Shown: one piece after another, positions 9,060 through 17,121 of the stretch
Numbering within the stretch: the stretch's first letter is position 1
How the letters are laid out: every line of letters starts with the position of its first letter
Source: Pseudomonadota bacterium
GTDB lineage: Bacteria > Pseudomonadota > Gammaproteobacteria > Burkholderiales > Rhodocyclaceae
Length of the DNA: 64,000 bases
Reading direction: 5' to 3'
NCBI GenBank assembly: GCA_018241695.1
Contig: JAFEDH010000023.1
Location: 141,895 to 205,894, forward strand
Notes under the pieces: model-generated
What the model saw: the letters and a program-made list of their open reading frames with translations, nothing else
The model's database searches: none
Told to the model about the DNA's origin: nothing
Translations under genes and position numbers: made by a program

Positions 9060-10744
9060 GGGGCGGCGGGCTGTGGGGGGGCGGGTTTTGGGGCTGCGGG
9101 CAGGGCGGCAGGTGAGGCGGCCGCAGGTTTCTCGGCGATGACATAGCGCCGGTCACGGCCGATTTCGCGCATGGGCAGGCCTGCCCGGATGAAGTTCTCG
9201 AACACGCCGATGGTCATGATGGCGTAGGCTGCCGGGTCCTGGCGCCAGCGGGCCTCGAACTCCGCAACGGTCGGAATCCATTTGTTGGGTTCCTGGCGCA
9301 GGCCGAAATCCATTTCGTCGCGATATTCCACCAGGGTCAGGGTGCGCTGGATATAGAAGGGCAGGGTCTGCTCGTAATACAGCACGCTGTAGAAGGGCAG
9401 GCCGGGTTGCAGCCGGTCCTTGACCTGGGCGGCCAGTGCGCGGGCGGAATTGAACGGATTGAGATGGTCATGGCCCTGGAGAATGGCCGTGCTGCAAAGA
9501 AACCCCGAAAGCGCGAGCAGGACCACGGCAGAGACGTTGCGTCCCTTCCGGACGGCGAAGGCGGCCAGAATGATGCCGGCGAGAGACAGGGCAGCGGCGA
9601 GGGTGAGCCATGCGGCAAGACCCTGGAGCATCGGCAGGGAGTAGTCCTTGTCCACCAGCCGGGTCAGGCCTGGAGCGAGAATCAGGGCAGGCAGGGCGAC
9701 CAGGGCGAGCAGCGCCAGATGAACCAGCCAGGCGCGGCGTGACAGGGCGGGCAGATGGCGGGCGCCGAGCAGTGCCAGCGCCGGAAAGATGGGCAGGATG
9801 TAAGGCGGCAGCTTGGAACTGGAAACGCTGAAAAAGGCGAAGGTAACGATGATCCAGACGAGGAGGAAACGCTCCGGATTGAAGGCACCGGCAATCCGCC
9901 GTCCCCAGGATTTCACCAGTGCGTGCAGCAGCAGCAGGGTCCAGGGCAGGGCGCCCAGCGCATAGATGAAGATGAAGTACCAGTCAGGCTGGTTGCGGCG
10001 GTGGACCGAAGTCAGGAAACGCTCGAAGTGTTCGTGGATGAAGAAGAAATGGGGAAACTCGGGATTGGCCAGTGATACCGCGATGAACCACGGTGCCGCG
10101 ATGGCGAGGAAGATCAGCATGCCGGAGAGCGGTGCCAGCCGCCGCCAGGGCGAGAGGTCGCGGTTCAACAGCGAGTATCCCGTCAGTGTGGCGCCGGTCA
10201 GCACCAGGGCGACCAGACCTTTGGAAAGCACTGCCAGGGCCAGGGCAGCCCAGGCCATCCACATCCAGCGCCGGCTGGTTTGGTGGTTTTCCTGCTGGGC
10301 GAAGATGAATCCGGTCCAGGCGAGTTGCAGGAAAAAGGCGAGGCCCATGTCCAGGGTGATGACATGGCCCATGACCAGATACAGCAGGCTGCTGGCCAGA
10401 ATCCCCGCGGCCAGCATTCCCTCGCGCGGCCCCCAGAGCCGGTAGCCGGTCCACCCGGCGAGCAGGATGCCAAGAAAGCCGGTGATCGCCGGCCACAGGC
10501 GGGCAGTCCATTCGGACTGGCCGAAGATCTCGTAGCCGGCCGCCGTGGCCCAGTACTGGAGGGCCGGTTTTTCAAAGTACTTGATGTCGTTCAGACGTGG
10601 GGTGAGCCAGTCGCCACGGGCCACCATTTCGCGCGGAATCTCCGCATAGCGGCCCTCGTCGGGGCGCACCAGCGCCCGGTCACCCAGGGTGCCGAACCAG
10701 ATTGCGGCTAGGGCAATCCAGACAATCCAGACAGAGCGTTTCAT
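9056..10744 (-). CDS. arnT: 4-amino-4-deoxy-L-arabinose (lipid A) transferase, ArnT-type
   Basis: A 562-residue polytopic glycosyltransferase. The first periplasmic loop begins RPDEGRYAEIPREM (about residue 27), followed by IKYFEKPALQYW, the catalytic-loop signature of ArnT. About a dozen membrane helices follow, then a C-terminal periplasmic domain and an Ala/Pro-rich tail. It moves L-Ara4N to lipid A phosphates and so lowers surface negative charge, which in studied species gives resistance to cationic peptides and polymyxin. The start at 10744 was chosen because it makes an ATGA overlap with the Mth938-like gene; the longer frame upstream is not protein-like. Confidence 0.88.
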   Translation of the reverse strand: MKRSVWIVWIALAAIWFGTLGDRALVRPDEGRYAEIPREMVARGDWLTPRLNDIKYFEKPALQYWATAAGYEIFGQSEWTARLWPAITGFLGILLAGWTGYRLWGPREGMLAAGILASSLLYLVMGHVITLDMGLAFFLQLAWTGFIFAQQENHQTSRRWMWMAWAALALAVLSKGLVALVLTGATLTGYSLLNRDLSPWRRLAPLSGMLIFLAIAAPWFIAVSLANPEFPHFFFIHEHFERFLTSVHRRNQPDWYFIFIYALGALPWTLLLLHALVKSWGRRIAGAFNPERFLLVWIIVTFAFFSVSSSKLPPYILPIFPALALLGARHLPALSRRAWLVHLALLALVALPALILAPGLTRLVDKDYSLPMLQGLAAWLTLAAALSLAGIILAAFAVRKGRNVSAVVLLALSGFLCSTAILQGHDHLNPFNSARALAAQVKDRLQPGLPFYSVLYYEQTLPFYIQRTLTLVEYRDEMDFGLRQEPNKWIPTVAEFEARWRQDPAAYAIMTIGVFENFIRAGLPMREIGRDRRYVIAEKPAAASPAALPAAPKPAPPQPAAP

Positions 10745-11112
10745 TCGATGATCAGGGCGGCAAGCGGTGCACGGCCTTCGCCGATCAGGATGTTGTAGGT
10801 GCGGCAGGCGGCGGCGGTATCCATGACCTCCACGCCGATCCGGGCAGCCATGAAGGGCTGCAGCAGTGCCGGGGCGGGAAAGTGCTGGCGGCGGCCGGTG
10901 CCCAGCAGCACGACATCGCACGGTATCGCCGCCAGAGGTTTCAGGCTGGCCGCATCGAGCGCATCGAAACCGGCAACCGGCCAGTTTTCATCCAGATGAC
11001 GGGGGCCGACGACCAGGCTGTGCGTAAAACGACGGCCATTGATCTCGACATGGCCGTCGCCGCATGCGGTGATCGAGTACTGCCCGCGGGCGCTATCGGG
11101 ATGCAGTTTCAT
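10741..11112 (-). CDS. Mth938-like (DUF498) domain protein, 123 aa
   Basis: A small protein with the Mth938/DUF498 pattern: an N-terminal strand-rich part (YSITACGDGHVEINGRRF), the core segment DVVLLGTGRRQHFP at about residues 66-79, and GVEVMDTAAACRTYNIL near the end. The biochemical role of the family is not settled. It is the first gene of the minus-strand operon and is divergent from alaA. The overlap with arnT suggests that arn expression depends on the promoter in front of this gene. Confidence 0.85.
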   Translation of the reverse strand: MKLHPDSARGQYSITACGDGHVEINGRRFTHSLVVGPRHLDENWPVAGFDALDAASLKPLAAIPCDVVLLGTGRRQHFPAPALLQPFMAARIGVEVMDTAAACRTYNILIGEGRAPLAALIIE

Positions 11113-11328
11113 TCAGGGGGTCCGGGCACGCATCCGGTTCGTCGGCCCGCGCGGGGAAGTGTGCGAGTGTCATTGTTGTGCGGTGATGCGGTGCAATTGG
11201 GTAAGATTATAACCTTTCGCCAGCACCGCTCCGGCCCGGAAAGCCGGGGGGAACCGTCTGATTTCCGCCCCGGGCAGCCTTTCTCCGGCTTCGGGTGCGC
11301 GCGATCCAACCATCAAGGAACATGCAAC
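11113..11328. promoter_or_regulatory. Divergent promoter region between the arn operon and alaA
   Basis: This 216-base gap must hold the start signals for both the minus-strand arn operon and the plus-strand alaA-GNAT-hom operon. A plausible plus-strand -10 is TATAAC at 11208-11213, in a locally A+T-rich stretch, but no convincing -35 was found. An AAGGA ribosome-binding site lies at about 11315-11319, ahead of the alaA ATG at 11329. No clear PmrA- or PhoP-type box was identified. Confidence 0.45.
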
Positions 11329-12555
11329 ATGCAGCCCGTACGCAAATCCAGCAAACTCGACGACGTCTGTTACGACATCCGCGGGCCGGTGCTGGCACGG
11401 GCCAAACAGATGGAGGACGAGGGCCACCGCATCATCAAGCTCAACATCGGCAACCTGGCGCCCTTCGGCTTCGAGGCGCCGGAGGAGATCGTCCAGGACG
11501 TGATCCGCAACCTGCCGGATTCCGCGGGCTATTCGGATTCCAAGGGCCTGTTCGCGGCACGCAAGGCGATCATGCATTACACCCAGCAGAAGGCCATTCC
11601 CGGGGTGACCATCGAGGACATCTACATCGGCAACGGCGCTTCCGAGCTCATCGTCATGTCGATGCAGGCCCTGCTCAACCCCGGCGACGAAGTGCTGGTG
11701 CCGGCACCCGATTATCCCCTGTGGACCGCGGCCGTCACGCTGGGCAGCGGCACACCCCGCCATTACCTCTGTGACGAGGGCTCCGGCTGGCTGCCCGATC
11801 TGGCCGACATCCGCGCCAAGATCACGCCCCGCACGCGCGCCATCGTCCTGATCAATCCCAACAACCCGACCGGCGCCCTGTATCCGGACGAACTGCTGCG
11901 GGGCATTGTCGAGATCGCCCGCAGCAACGGCCTCCTCATTTTTGCCGACGAGATCTACGACAAGGTGCTCTACGACGGCAACACGCATACCTCCATCGCC
12001 TCGCTGGCGGGGGATTTGCTGTGTGTCACCTTCAACGGCCTGTCCAAAAACTATCGATCCTGCGGCTTCCGCTCCGGCTGGATGGTGATTTCCGGCGACA
12101 AGCGCCACGCCCAGGACTACATCGAGGGTCTCAACATCCTCGCCTCCATGCGCCTGTGCTCCAATGTGCCCGGCCAGTTCGCGATCCAGACCGCCCTGGG
12201 TGGCTACCAGAGCATCCACGATCTGGTGGCCCCGGGCGGACGCCTGGCCCGCCAGCGGGAAATCGCCCACCAGCTGCTGACCGAAATCCCCGGCGTGACC
12301 TGCGTCAAGCCCAAGGCGGGGCTGTACCTCTTCCCGCGTCTGGATCACAAGCTTTATCCGATCAGTGACGACCAGTTGTTCATCCTCCAGCTTCTGGAGC
12401 AGGAGCGGGTCCTGCTGGTGCAGGGCAGCGGTTTCAACTGGCTGACACCGGATCATTTCCGTGTCGTTTTCCTGCCCCACGAGGACGATCTGCGTGAAGC
12501 CGTCGGGCGCATCGCCCGTTTTCTCGATGGCTATCGCAAGCGTCATGGCACCTGA
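11329..12555 (+). CDS. alaA: Alanine/valine-pyruvate-type aminotransferase
   Basis: A 408-residue class I PLP aminotransferase closely resembling E. coli AlaA: KSSKLDDVCYDIRGP at residues 6-20, INPNNPTGA at about 175-183, FADEIYDK at about 205-212, and the PLP lysine K240 in FNGLSKNYR. AlaA makes alanine from pyruvate with glutamate. I rejected the longer frame from 10702 because the homologous N-terminus starts at the ATG at 11329, which has an AAGGA site. It is followed by an overlapping GNAT gene and hom, an arrangement common in betaproteobacteria. Confidence 0.92.
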   Translation: MQPVRKSSKLDDVCYDIRGPVLARAKQMEDEGHRIIKLNIGNLAPFGFEAPEEIVQDVIRNLPDSAGYSDSKGLFAARKAIMHYTQQKAIPGVTIEDIYIGNGASELIVMSMQALLNPGDEVLVPAPDYPLWTAAVTLGSGTPRHYLCDEGSGWLPDLADIRAKITPRTRAIVLINPNNPTGALYPDELLRGIVEIARSNGLLIFADEIYDKVLYDGNTHTSIASLAGDLLCVTFNGLSKNYRSCGFRSGWMVISGDKRHAQDYIEGLNILASMRLCSNVPGQFAIQTALGGYQSIHDLVAPGGRLARQREIAHQLLTEIPGVTCVKPKAGLYLFPRLDHKLYPISDDQLFILQLLEQERVLLVQGSGFNWLTPDHFRVVFLPHEDDLREAVGRIARFLDGYRKRHGT

Positions 12556-12997
12556 GCGGGTGCTGCATGAAGTCACCGATGCCGCCGGCGCGGTGATCGC
12601 GCCGGAGTGGCTGGCCCGGGCCGAACCCGTGCATCGCCAGTTGCGCGACAAACTGCCCGGCAATTATGCAGAGCGTCTGCGCCGGGTGTTCGAAAGTGGC
12701 GGCCGCATGGTGGTTGCAACCGAAGGCGAAGCAGTGCGGGGTCTGGCCCTGTGGCGCCTGGTGGAAAATACCTATGAAGGCCGCCGCCTGTATGTGGACG
12801 ATCTGGTAACCGACACCGGCAACCGCTCCCGGGGCATCGGCCATGAGCTGCTCGCCTACCTCGAACAGCGGGCACGGGCGCTGGATTGTGATGTCCTGAG
12901 CCTGGATTCCGGTACCCAGCGCCAGGATGCGCACCGTTTTTATTTTCGGGAAGGCTTTGTGATTCCCGCTTTTTGCTTCAGGAAGAACCTCAAATGA
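12545..12997 (+). CDS. GNAT-family N-acetyltransferase
   Basis: A 150-residue acetyltransferase with the GNAT acetyl-CoA loop as SRGIGHELL at about residues 97-105 and the C-terminal pattern LDSGTQRQDAHRFYFREGF. The substrate is unknown. The ATG at 12545 overlaps the end of alaA by 11 bases, and the stop overlaps the hom start (ATGA at 12994), so it is translated as part of alaA-GNAT-hom. The longer frame from 12461 would run deep inside alaA and is not GNAT-like there. Confidence 0.85.
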   Translation: MAPERVLHEVTDAAGAVIAPEWLARAEPVHRQLRDKLPGNYAERLRRVFESGGRMVVATEGEAVRGLALWRLVENTYEGRRLYVDDLVTDTGNRSRGIGHELLAYLEQRARALDCDVLSLDSGTQRQDAHRFYFREGFVIPAFCFRKNLK

Positions 12998-14307
12998 AAC
13001 CTATCCATGTTGGCCTCCTCGGCATCGGCACCGTCGGTGGCGGCACCTATACTGTTCTGACCCGCAACGAAGCGGAAATCACCCGCCGCGCCGGCCGGCC
13101 CATCCGCATCACCAAAGTGGCGGACAAGAATCTGGCGCTGGCGAAGGAAGTGACCGGCGGCAAGGTGACGTTGACCGACGATGCGTTTTCCGTGGTGACC
13201 GACCCGGAAATCGACATCGTGGTGGAACTGATCGGCGGCTACGGCATCGCCCGGGAACTCGTGCTCAAGGCCATCGAACATGGCAAGCATGTGGTGACGG
13301 CCAACAAGGCCCTGCTCGCCGTACATGGCACCGAGATTTTCGCCGCCGCCCAGGCCAAGGGCGTCATGGTGGCTTTTGAAGCGGCGGTGGCGGGCGGGGT
13401 ACCGATCATCAAGGCGGTACGCGAGGGCCTGGCGGCCAATCGCATCCAGTGGATCGCCGGCATCATCAACGGCACCACCAATTTCATCCTCTCCGAAATG
13501 CGCGACAAGGGCCTGCCCTTTGCCGAGGTGCTGAAAGAAGCGCAGCGTCTGGGCTATGCCGAGGCCGACCCCACCTTCGATATCGAGGGCGTGGATGCCG
13601 CCCACAAAATCACCCTGCTTTCGGCCCTCGCCTTCGGCACCCCGGTGCAGTTCGACAAGGCCCATATCGAGGGTATCAGCAAGCTCGAGGCGGACGACAT
13701 CAAATACGCCGAGCAGCTGGGTTACCGCATCAAGCTCCTCGGCATCACCAAACGCAAGGCCAATGGCATCGAGTTGCGCGTGCATCCCACCCTGATTCCC
13801 GCCAGGCGCCTGATCGCCAATGTGGAAGGCGCGATGAATGCCGTGGTGGTGCATGGCGATGCCGTCGGCTCCACCCTCTACTACGGCAAGGGCGCGGGTG
13901 CAGAGCCCACCGCCAGCGCCGTGATCGCCGATCTGGTGGATGTAACCCGCATGCACACCGCCGATCCGGAAAACCGCGTGCCCCATCTCGCCTTCCAGCC
14001 CGATCAGCTCTCGGACCTGCCCATCCTGCCCCTGGCCGAGGTGGAAACCGCCTACTACCTGCGTCTGCGGGTGGAGGACAAGGCCGGCGTGCTTGCCGAC
14101 ATCACCCGCATCCTGGCCGACAGCGCCATCTCCATCGATGCCCTGCTGCAGCGCGAGCCGGGCGAGGGCGAAGCCCAGACCGACATCATCATCCTCACCC
14201 ATGTCTGCCGCGAAAAGCAGGCCGATGCCGCCATCGCCAAAATCGAGGCTCTGGGCGCCGTCACCGGCAAGGTCAAGCGCCTGCGGCTGGAGGAACTGAA
14301 TGGCTGA
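12994..14307 (+). CDS. hom: Homoserine dehydrogenase with C-terminal ACT domain
   Basis: A 437-residue monofunctional homoserine dehydrogenase. It has an N-terminal Rossmann loop GIGTVGGGTY (about residues 9-18), VVTANKALLA (about 101-110), catalytic-domain segments AGIINGTTNFIL and LGYAEADPTFDIEG, and an ACT domain from about residue 350 for threonine feedback. It reduces aspartate semialdehyde to homoserine. The ATG at 12994 overlaps the GNAT stop. thrC, its usual neighbour, is 3.3 kb downstream, separated by accessory genes and preceded by its own -10. A rho-independent terminator follows hom. Confidence 0.95.
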   Translation: MKPIHVGLLGIGTVGGGTYTVLTRNEAEITRRAGRPIRITKVADKNLALAKEVTGGKVTLTDDAFSVVTDPEIDIVVELIGGYGIARELVLKAIEHGKHVVTANKALLAVHGTEIFAAAQAKGVMVAFEAAVAGGVPIIKAVREGLAANRIQWIAGIINGTTNFILSEMRDKGLPFAEVLKEAQRLGYAEADPTFDIEGVDAAHKITLLSALAFGTPVQFDKAHIEGISKLEADDIKYAEQLGYRIKLLGITKRKANGIELRVHPTLIPARRLIANVEGAMNAVVVHGDAVGSTLYYGKGAGAEPTASAVIADLVDVTRMHTADPENRVPHLAFQPDQLSDLPILPLAEVETAYYLRLRVEDKAGVLADITRILADSAISIDALLQREPGEGEAQTDIIILTHVCREKQADAAIAKIEALGAVTGKVKRLRLEELNG

Positions 14308-14326
14308 TTTTTCGGTCGTTGAAAAT

Positions 14327-14357
14327 AAAGGCCGGCAAATGCCGGCCTTTGTTTTTT
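14327..14357 (+). terminator. Rho-independent terminator after hom
   Basis: A perfect 11-bp stem (AAAGGCCGGCA at 14327-14337, pairing with 14340-14350) with a 2-base loop is followed by GTTTTTT. It ends the alaA-GNAT-hom transcript about 20 bases after the hom stop and insulates hom from the accessory block. Confidence 0.9.
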
Positions 14358-14415
14358 GATGAATACGAATCCAGCGTCGTGGCTGCGGAGTGGACACGTC
14401 TGCTGGAATGACGTG

Positions 14416-15051
14416 TTAGGGGTTTTTGGGTACCAAATGGGACTGGGAGTGATTGGAGTAGGTGGGCCAAGTAGGGGCGTATTCCTCGGCTTGATTTCCC
14501 CATGTTGTCCAGCCTTCGCGCGGGCCACGACCGAAAAGCTCAAGGTATGGACCGGGGCTGCACGCCTCGATTATTTTGTATTGCTCATCAGGCTTGCGCG
14601 AGTGTTCGCGCTTCATCGTACGGATGATATTGACCTGGCTTCTGCCGGGTGCAAGCGTGCGGGCATTTTTCCCGCGTACGCCAAACAGAATGATTTCTGT
14701 GGTGTTGCGAAAGTAGAAACCGACGCCGCGCCCATCGGGGCCGCCATCCTTGCGCACCTTATGCCAAACGAGATTGGCCTTGTATTGAAACCCCCATGCA
14801 GCCAGAACCCGCAAGCCTTCCGGCAGCAGCGCATTGGGAACCCACAAATACAAGTGTGCGGTATCGGCGCAGACACTCGCTACTGGAAGATCACAAATAT
14901 CCTCAAGCGTCATGGTGCTGTAGCGATTCAGGCGTTTATGCTCAGGCGCAACCTTTCCGGTTTTATTTTGAAACTGCCACGGCGGATCTGCTAGTACGGT
15001 GGCAAACCGTTCGCCTTTAGTCTTTTTCAGGAGATCTTGTGATGGGCTCAT
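14416..15051 (-). CDS. MT-A70-family DNA N6-adenine methyltransferase
   Basis: A 211-residue methyltransferase with the catalytic DPPW motif in VLADPPWQF (about residues 19-27), TAHLYLWVPNALLPEGL at about 64-80, and the SAM-site region SPGPYLELFGRGPREGW near residue 165. This is the MT-A70 family, which in bacteria includes type II modification enzymes. Its start overlaps the stop of the broken endonuclease gene (ATGA at 15048-15051), so the two form a restriction-modification operon. The reading frame is intact. The target sequence cannot be told from the sequence alone. Local G+C is lower than in the flanking hom and thrC genes, which suggests acquisition. Confidence 0.88.
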   Translation of the reverse strand: MSPSQDLLKKTKGERFATVLADPPWQFQNKTGKVAPEHKRLNRYSTMTLEDICDLPVASVCADTAHLYLWVPNALLPEGLRVLAAWGFQYKANLVWHKVRKDGGPDGRGVGFYFRNTTEIILFGVRGKNARTLAPGRSQVNIIRTMKREHSRKPDEQYKIIEACSPGPYLELFGRGPREGWTTWGNQAEEYAPTWPTYSNHSQSHLVPKNP

Positions 15052-15703
15052 TGTGGCCAGTCCTCAATCAAATTTTGCGTGATGCCAAGCACCAGAACCG
15101 GACAGCCGCCGCTTCTGCCAGCCTTCATGCGGTAAAGCAGTTTCCCCATCCATGTTGTGCTCGCACCGTACTTCGGCATGATTTCGAGCTTCTTGAAAAC
15201 CTTATTGAGATCGGCGCTGCGTGTCAGCAAAACAGCCGCGCTGACGACGCCTGCCTCATGAAATGCACGGAAGGCGTAGAGGTCTCGGTCAAAGGTCTGA
15301 TCTTTGCTATTCCACTCCAGGTCGAAGGCGACGCGGTCTTTCACGAAGTCCACTTTGTGCCCGTCCATGAAGTCGCCAAGACGAGTTTCGGTGATTTCTT
15401 TTCCATCGTTGGTGTGTGTTTCGATGGTAACAACGAGATCGCCGCGAATGCGCGTTTCAAACCAACGCAACGGGCGAAGCAAGGACGCCAGTCGCTTGGG
15501 AATCTGCGATTCGTTGCCACCTTTGACAAGGATGTCGGCGGTTGTAATACGGAACTGACTGAGCGCACCAATCAGTTCTACGAATTCTTCAGTTCTACGA
15601 ATTCTTCCGGACATCCGGTAGCAAGAACCTCTGCCGCATGGCGGTAGTTGTGGACTTCGTAGAGTTCAAGGAATTCAGCGGGGAGGTAGTCGGTCAGAGG
15701 CAT
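15048..15703 (-). pseudogene. BglII-like type II restriction endonuclease, frameshifted by a 17-bp tandem duplication
   Basis: Two pieces of one gene are seen. The 5' piece (15703 to 15578) encodes 41 residues ending PEEFVELKNS and a stop. The 3' piece is open from 15614 to 15048 (188 residues) and repeats EEFVEL before IGALSQFRITTADIL. Removing one copy of the 17-bp repeat at 15573-15606 joins PEEFVEL directly to IGALSQ and gives a continuous 212-residue protein. The 3' piece has DGHKVDFVKDRVAFDLEWN, which resembles the D-x9-[DE]-x-[EQ] catalytic core of BglII-like nucleases, and ends GGCPVLVLGIT. An in-frame ATG at 15614 could still give a truncated product. The true start could lie slightly upstream of 15703, since the frame is open for about 20 more codons without an ATG. 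Confidence 0.85.
15573..15606. repeat. Perfect 17-bp tandem direct repeat inside the endonuclease gene
   Basis: CAGTTCTACGAATTCTT occurs at 15573-15589 and again at 15590-15606 with no gap and no mismatch. Because 17 is not a multiple of 3, the extra copy shifts the reading frame and puts a TAG at 15578-15580. Loss of one copy by replication slippage would restore the gene. Confidence 0.97.
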
Positions 15704-15812
15704 CAGCGAAGGATACCTTTCATGGTCGAATTCGGCAATTTGAGGAATGAAACCTTAATGTAGGTTAGACGGCTTTTTCGCCATGTAATCGCAGGAGAAG
15801 AGTTGCCTAATA

Positions 15813-15830
15813 TTGGAACGATTGTCCCAA
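15813..15830. promoter_or_regulatory. Operator-like dyad 1 (GGAACGATTGTCCC core)
   Basis: TTGGAACGATTGTCCCAA is a near-perfect palindrome: half-sites TTGGAAC and GTCCCAA around GATT, one mismatch. It shares the consensus GGRACGATKGTYCC with a second element 99 bp away, which suggests binding by one dimeric regulator. It lies about 110 bases upstream of the first ATG of the restriction gene. Confidence 0.5.
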
Positions 15831-15911
15831 ATTATCGATCTGAAAAAAGTGGATTTTTGGCATGACATTCCTTCATGATTATCCTACTTGGGTAATTTTT
15901 CCTTGTTCCGA

Positions 15912-15927
15912 TTGGGACGATGGTTCC
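15912..15927. promoter_or_regulatory. Operator-like dyad 2 (GGGACGATGGTTCC core)
   Basis: TTGGGACGATGGTTCC repeats the pattern of dyad 1 (13 of 16 bases equal over the aligned stretch) and has the same half-sites GGRAC/GTYCC around a 4-base centre. The centres of the two dyads are 99 bp apart, about nine to ten helical turns, which would suit looping. The regulator is unknown. Confidence 0.5.
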
Positions 15928-16048
15928 GTTTGTCGATTCTCTATGGCTTAACGTGAAGTCGGGAAAGTTAGATGCTGGATTTTTTGCTGGCTAGAGCCAA
16001 TAGCTCGGTGACGCAGCCGAGATAAAACAGGGGGATGCAGGTCAATTG

Positions 16049-16618
16049 ATGGACACCGCTGGCATCGCCACGCAGGAGGTCGCCTTGCGCACCGCGGGGG
16101 CTGCCGATCTGGATCGAATCATGGTGCTGGAGGCGGCGGGTTTCGATCCGGCGCATCAGGAGGATCGGGCGGTCTATACCCGGCGTATTGCCGCCTTTCC
16201 GGCCGGGGCGTTGCTGGCCTGCGATGGAAACAACCCCTGGGCCTGTCTTTTCGCCGAGTTGTGGGAGGAGGACCCGGCAGCGGGGGTAAACGCCGAATGG
16301 TTTGCCCTGGGGCACGATATCTACGACCGGCATCGGCCCGGGGGCCGCACGCTCTACATCGCGTCGATGACCGTGGCGCCCTTTTCCCGTGGCGGCGGGG
16401 CAGGGGGGCGTTTCTTTGCTGCCTGCGTGGATCATCTGTTGCGGGCGCATCCCTCGGTCGAGCGAGTATTGCTGCTGGTGAACGAAAACTGGCAGCCGGC
16501 GCGGCGTATCTACGAAAGCCAGGGATTTGCCGGGATCGCGCGCCTGCCGGGATTTTTTCGCCCGGATTCCGGCGTACCCGAGGATGGAATCGTGATGATG
16601 CGGCCCCGTGCAGGGTGA
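16049..16618 (+). CDS. GNAT-family N-acetyltransferase
   Basis: A 189-residue acetyltransferase. The acetyl-CoA-binding part is recognisable as IASMTVAPFSRGGGAGGRFFAAC (about residues 108-130), followed by VLLLVNENWQPARRIYESQGF, the usual beta5/alpha4 pattern with the tyrosine before the QGF turn. The substrate is unknown. I prefer the ATG at 16049 to the TTG three bases earlier. It lies in the accessory block between hom and thrC, transcribed away from the restriction-modification genes, and its G+C is again high, so it may not have arrived with them. Confidence 0.82.
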   Translation: MDTAGIATQEVALRTAGAADLDRIMVLEAAGFDPAHQEDRAVYTRRIAAFPAGALLACDGNNPWACLFAELWEEDPAAGVNAEWFALGHDIYDRHRPGGRTLYIASMTVAPFSRGGGAGGRFFAACVDHLLRAHPSVERVLLLVNENWQPARRIYESQGFAGIARLPGFFRPDSGVPEDGIVMMRPRAG

Positions 16619-16682
16619 CGGATTGCCGATGTTTCAGTAGAGTGGCACCGACAAAATCCACAATCCTCCGAGGAGCGCCGAC

Positions 16683-17087
16683 ATGCCTACCAAGCAGCAG
16701 ATTCAAGACACCCTGAAGCGTCATTTCACCGCCTGGAACGGCCGGGATCGTACCGCCTGGCTGGCGAATTTCGCCGAGGATGTGCATCTGGAAGACCCGG
16801 TAGGCGGCCCGCTGAAATCCGGGCGGAAATCGCTGGAGGCCACCTGGGACAATTCCTTCAAGGAAGGCCATCAATGGACCCTGGAACCGCGCGTGATGCA
16901 GGTGTGCAAGGATCAGGCGGCGCTGTATGTGAAAACCCGGGGAACGGTTGCCGGCAATCCGGTGGAGCTCGACAGCATTGAAATCTATACCGTCAACGAC
17001 GCCGGCCAGATCGCGCAATTGCGTACCTATTTCAATCCCCCCGATGGCCAGGCCCTGGACTCTTTTTTCATGTCGGCGCATGGCTGA
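16683..17087 (+). CDS. SnoaL-like / NTF2-superfamily protein, 134 aa
   Basis: The sequence HFTAWNGRDRTAWLANFAEDVHLEDPVG in the first third and the closing QLRTYFNPPDGQAL fit the SnoaL/ketosteroid-isomerase-like fold (cone-shaped alpha+beta barrel). Members include isomerases, cyclases and non-catalytic binding proteins; the substrate cannot be assigned. A GAGGAG ribosome-binding site lies just before the ATG. A second SnoaL-like gene follows after 34 bases. Confidence 0.75.
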   Translation: MPTKQQIQDTLKRHFTAWNGRDRTAWLANFAEDVHLEDPVGGPLKSGRKSLEATWDNSFKEGHQWTLEPRVMQVCKDQAALYVKTRGTVAGNPVELDSIEIYTVNDAGQIAQLRTYFNPPDGQALDSFFMSAHG

Positions 17088-17121
17088 TGGCGCCGAATCC
17101 AGTTTGATGATGCAGAGGTGA

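Larger units (their letters stand above)
15704..16048. other. 345-base A+T-richer intergenic region between the endonuclease gene and a GNAT gene
   Basis: No convincing gene was found. The region is visibly richer in A+T than its surroundings. It contains two related dyad-symmetric elements (listed separately) and probably the promoters for the minus-strand restriction-modification operon and the plus-strand GNAT gene. No controller (C) protein gene is visible. Confidence 0.6.

Noticed and set aside
10745..10921. The N-terminal extension of the arnT frame.
   Set aside because: The extra residues are arginine/proline-rich read-through of the Mth938-like gene; the ATG at 10744 forms a normal ATGA overlap.
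12461..12544. An earlier start for the GNAT gene within alaA.
   Set aside because: The upstream codons overlap conserved alaA sequence and are not GNAT-like; the ATG at 12545 fits better.
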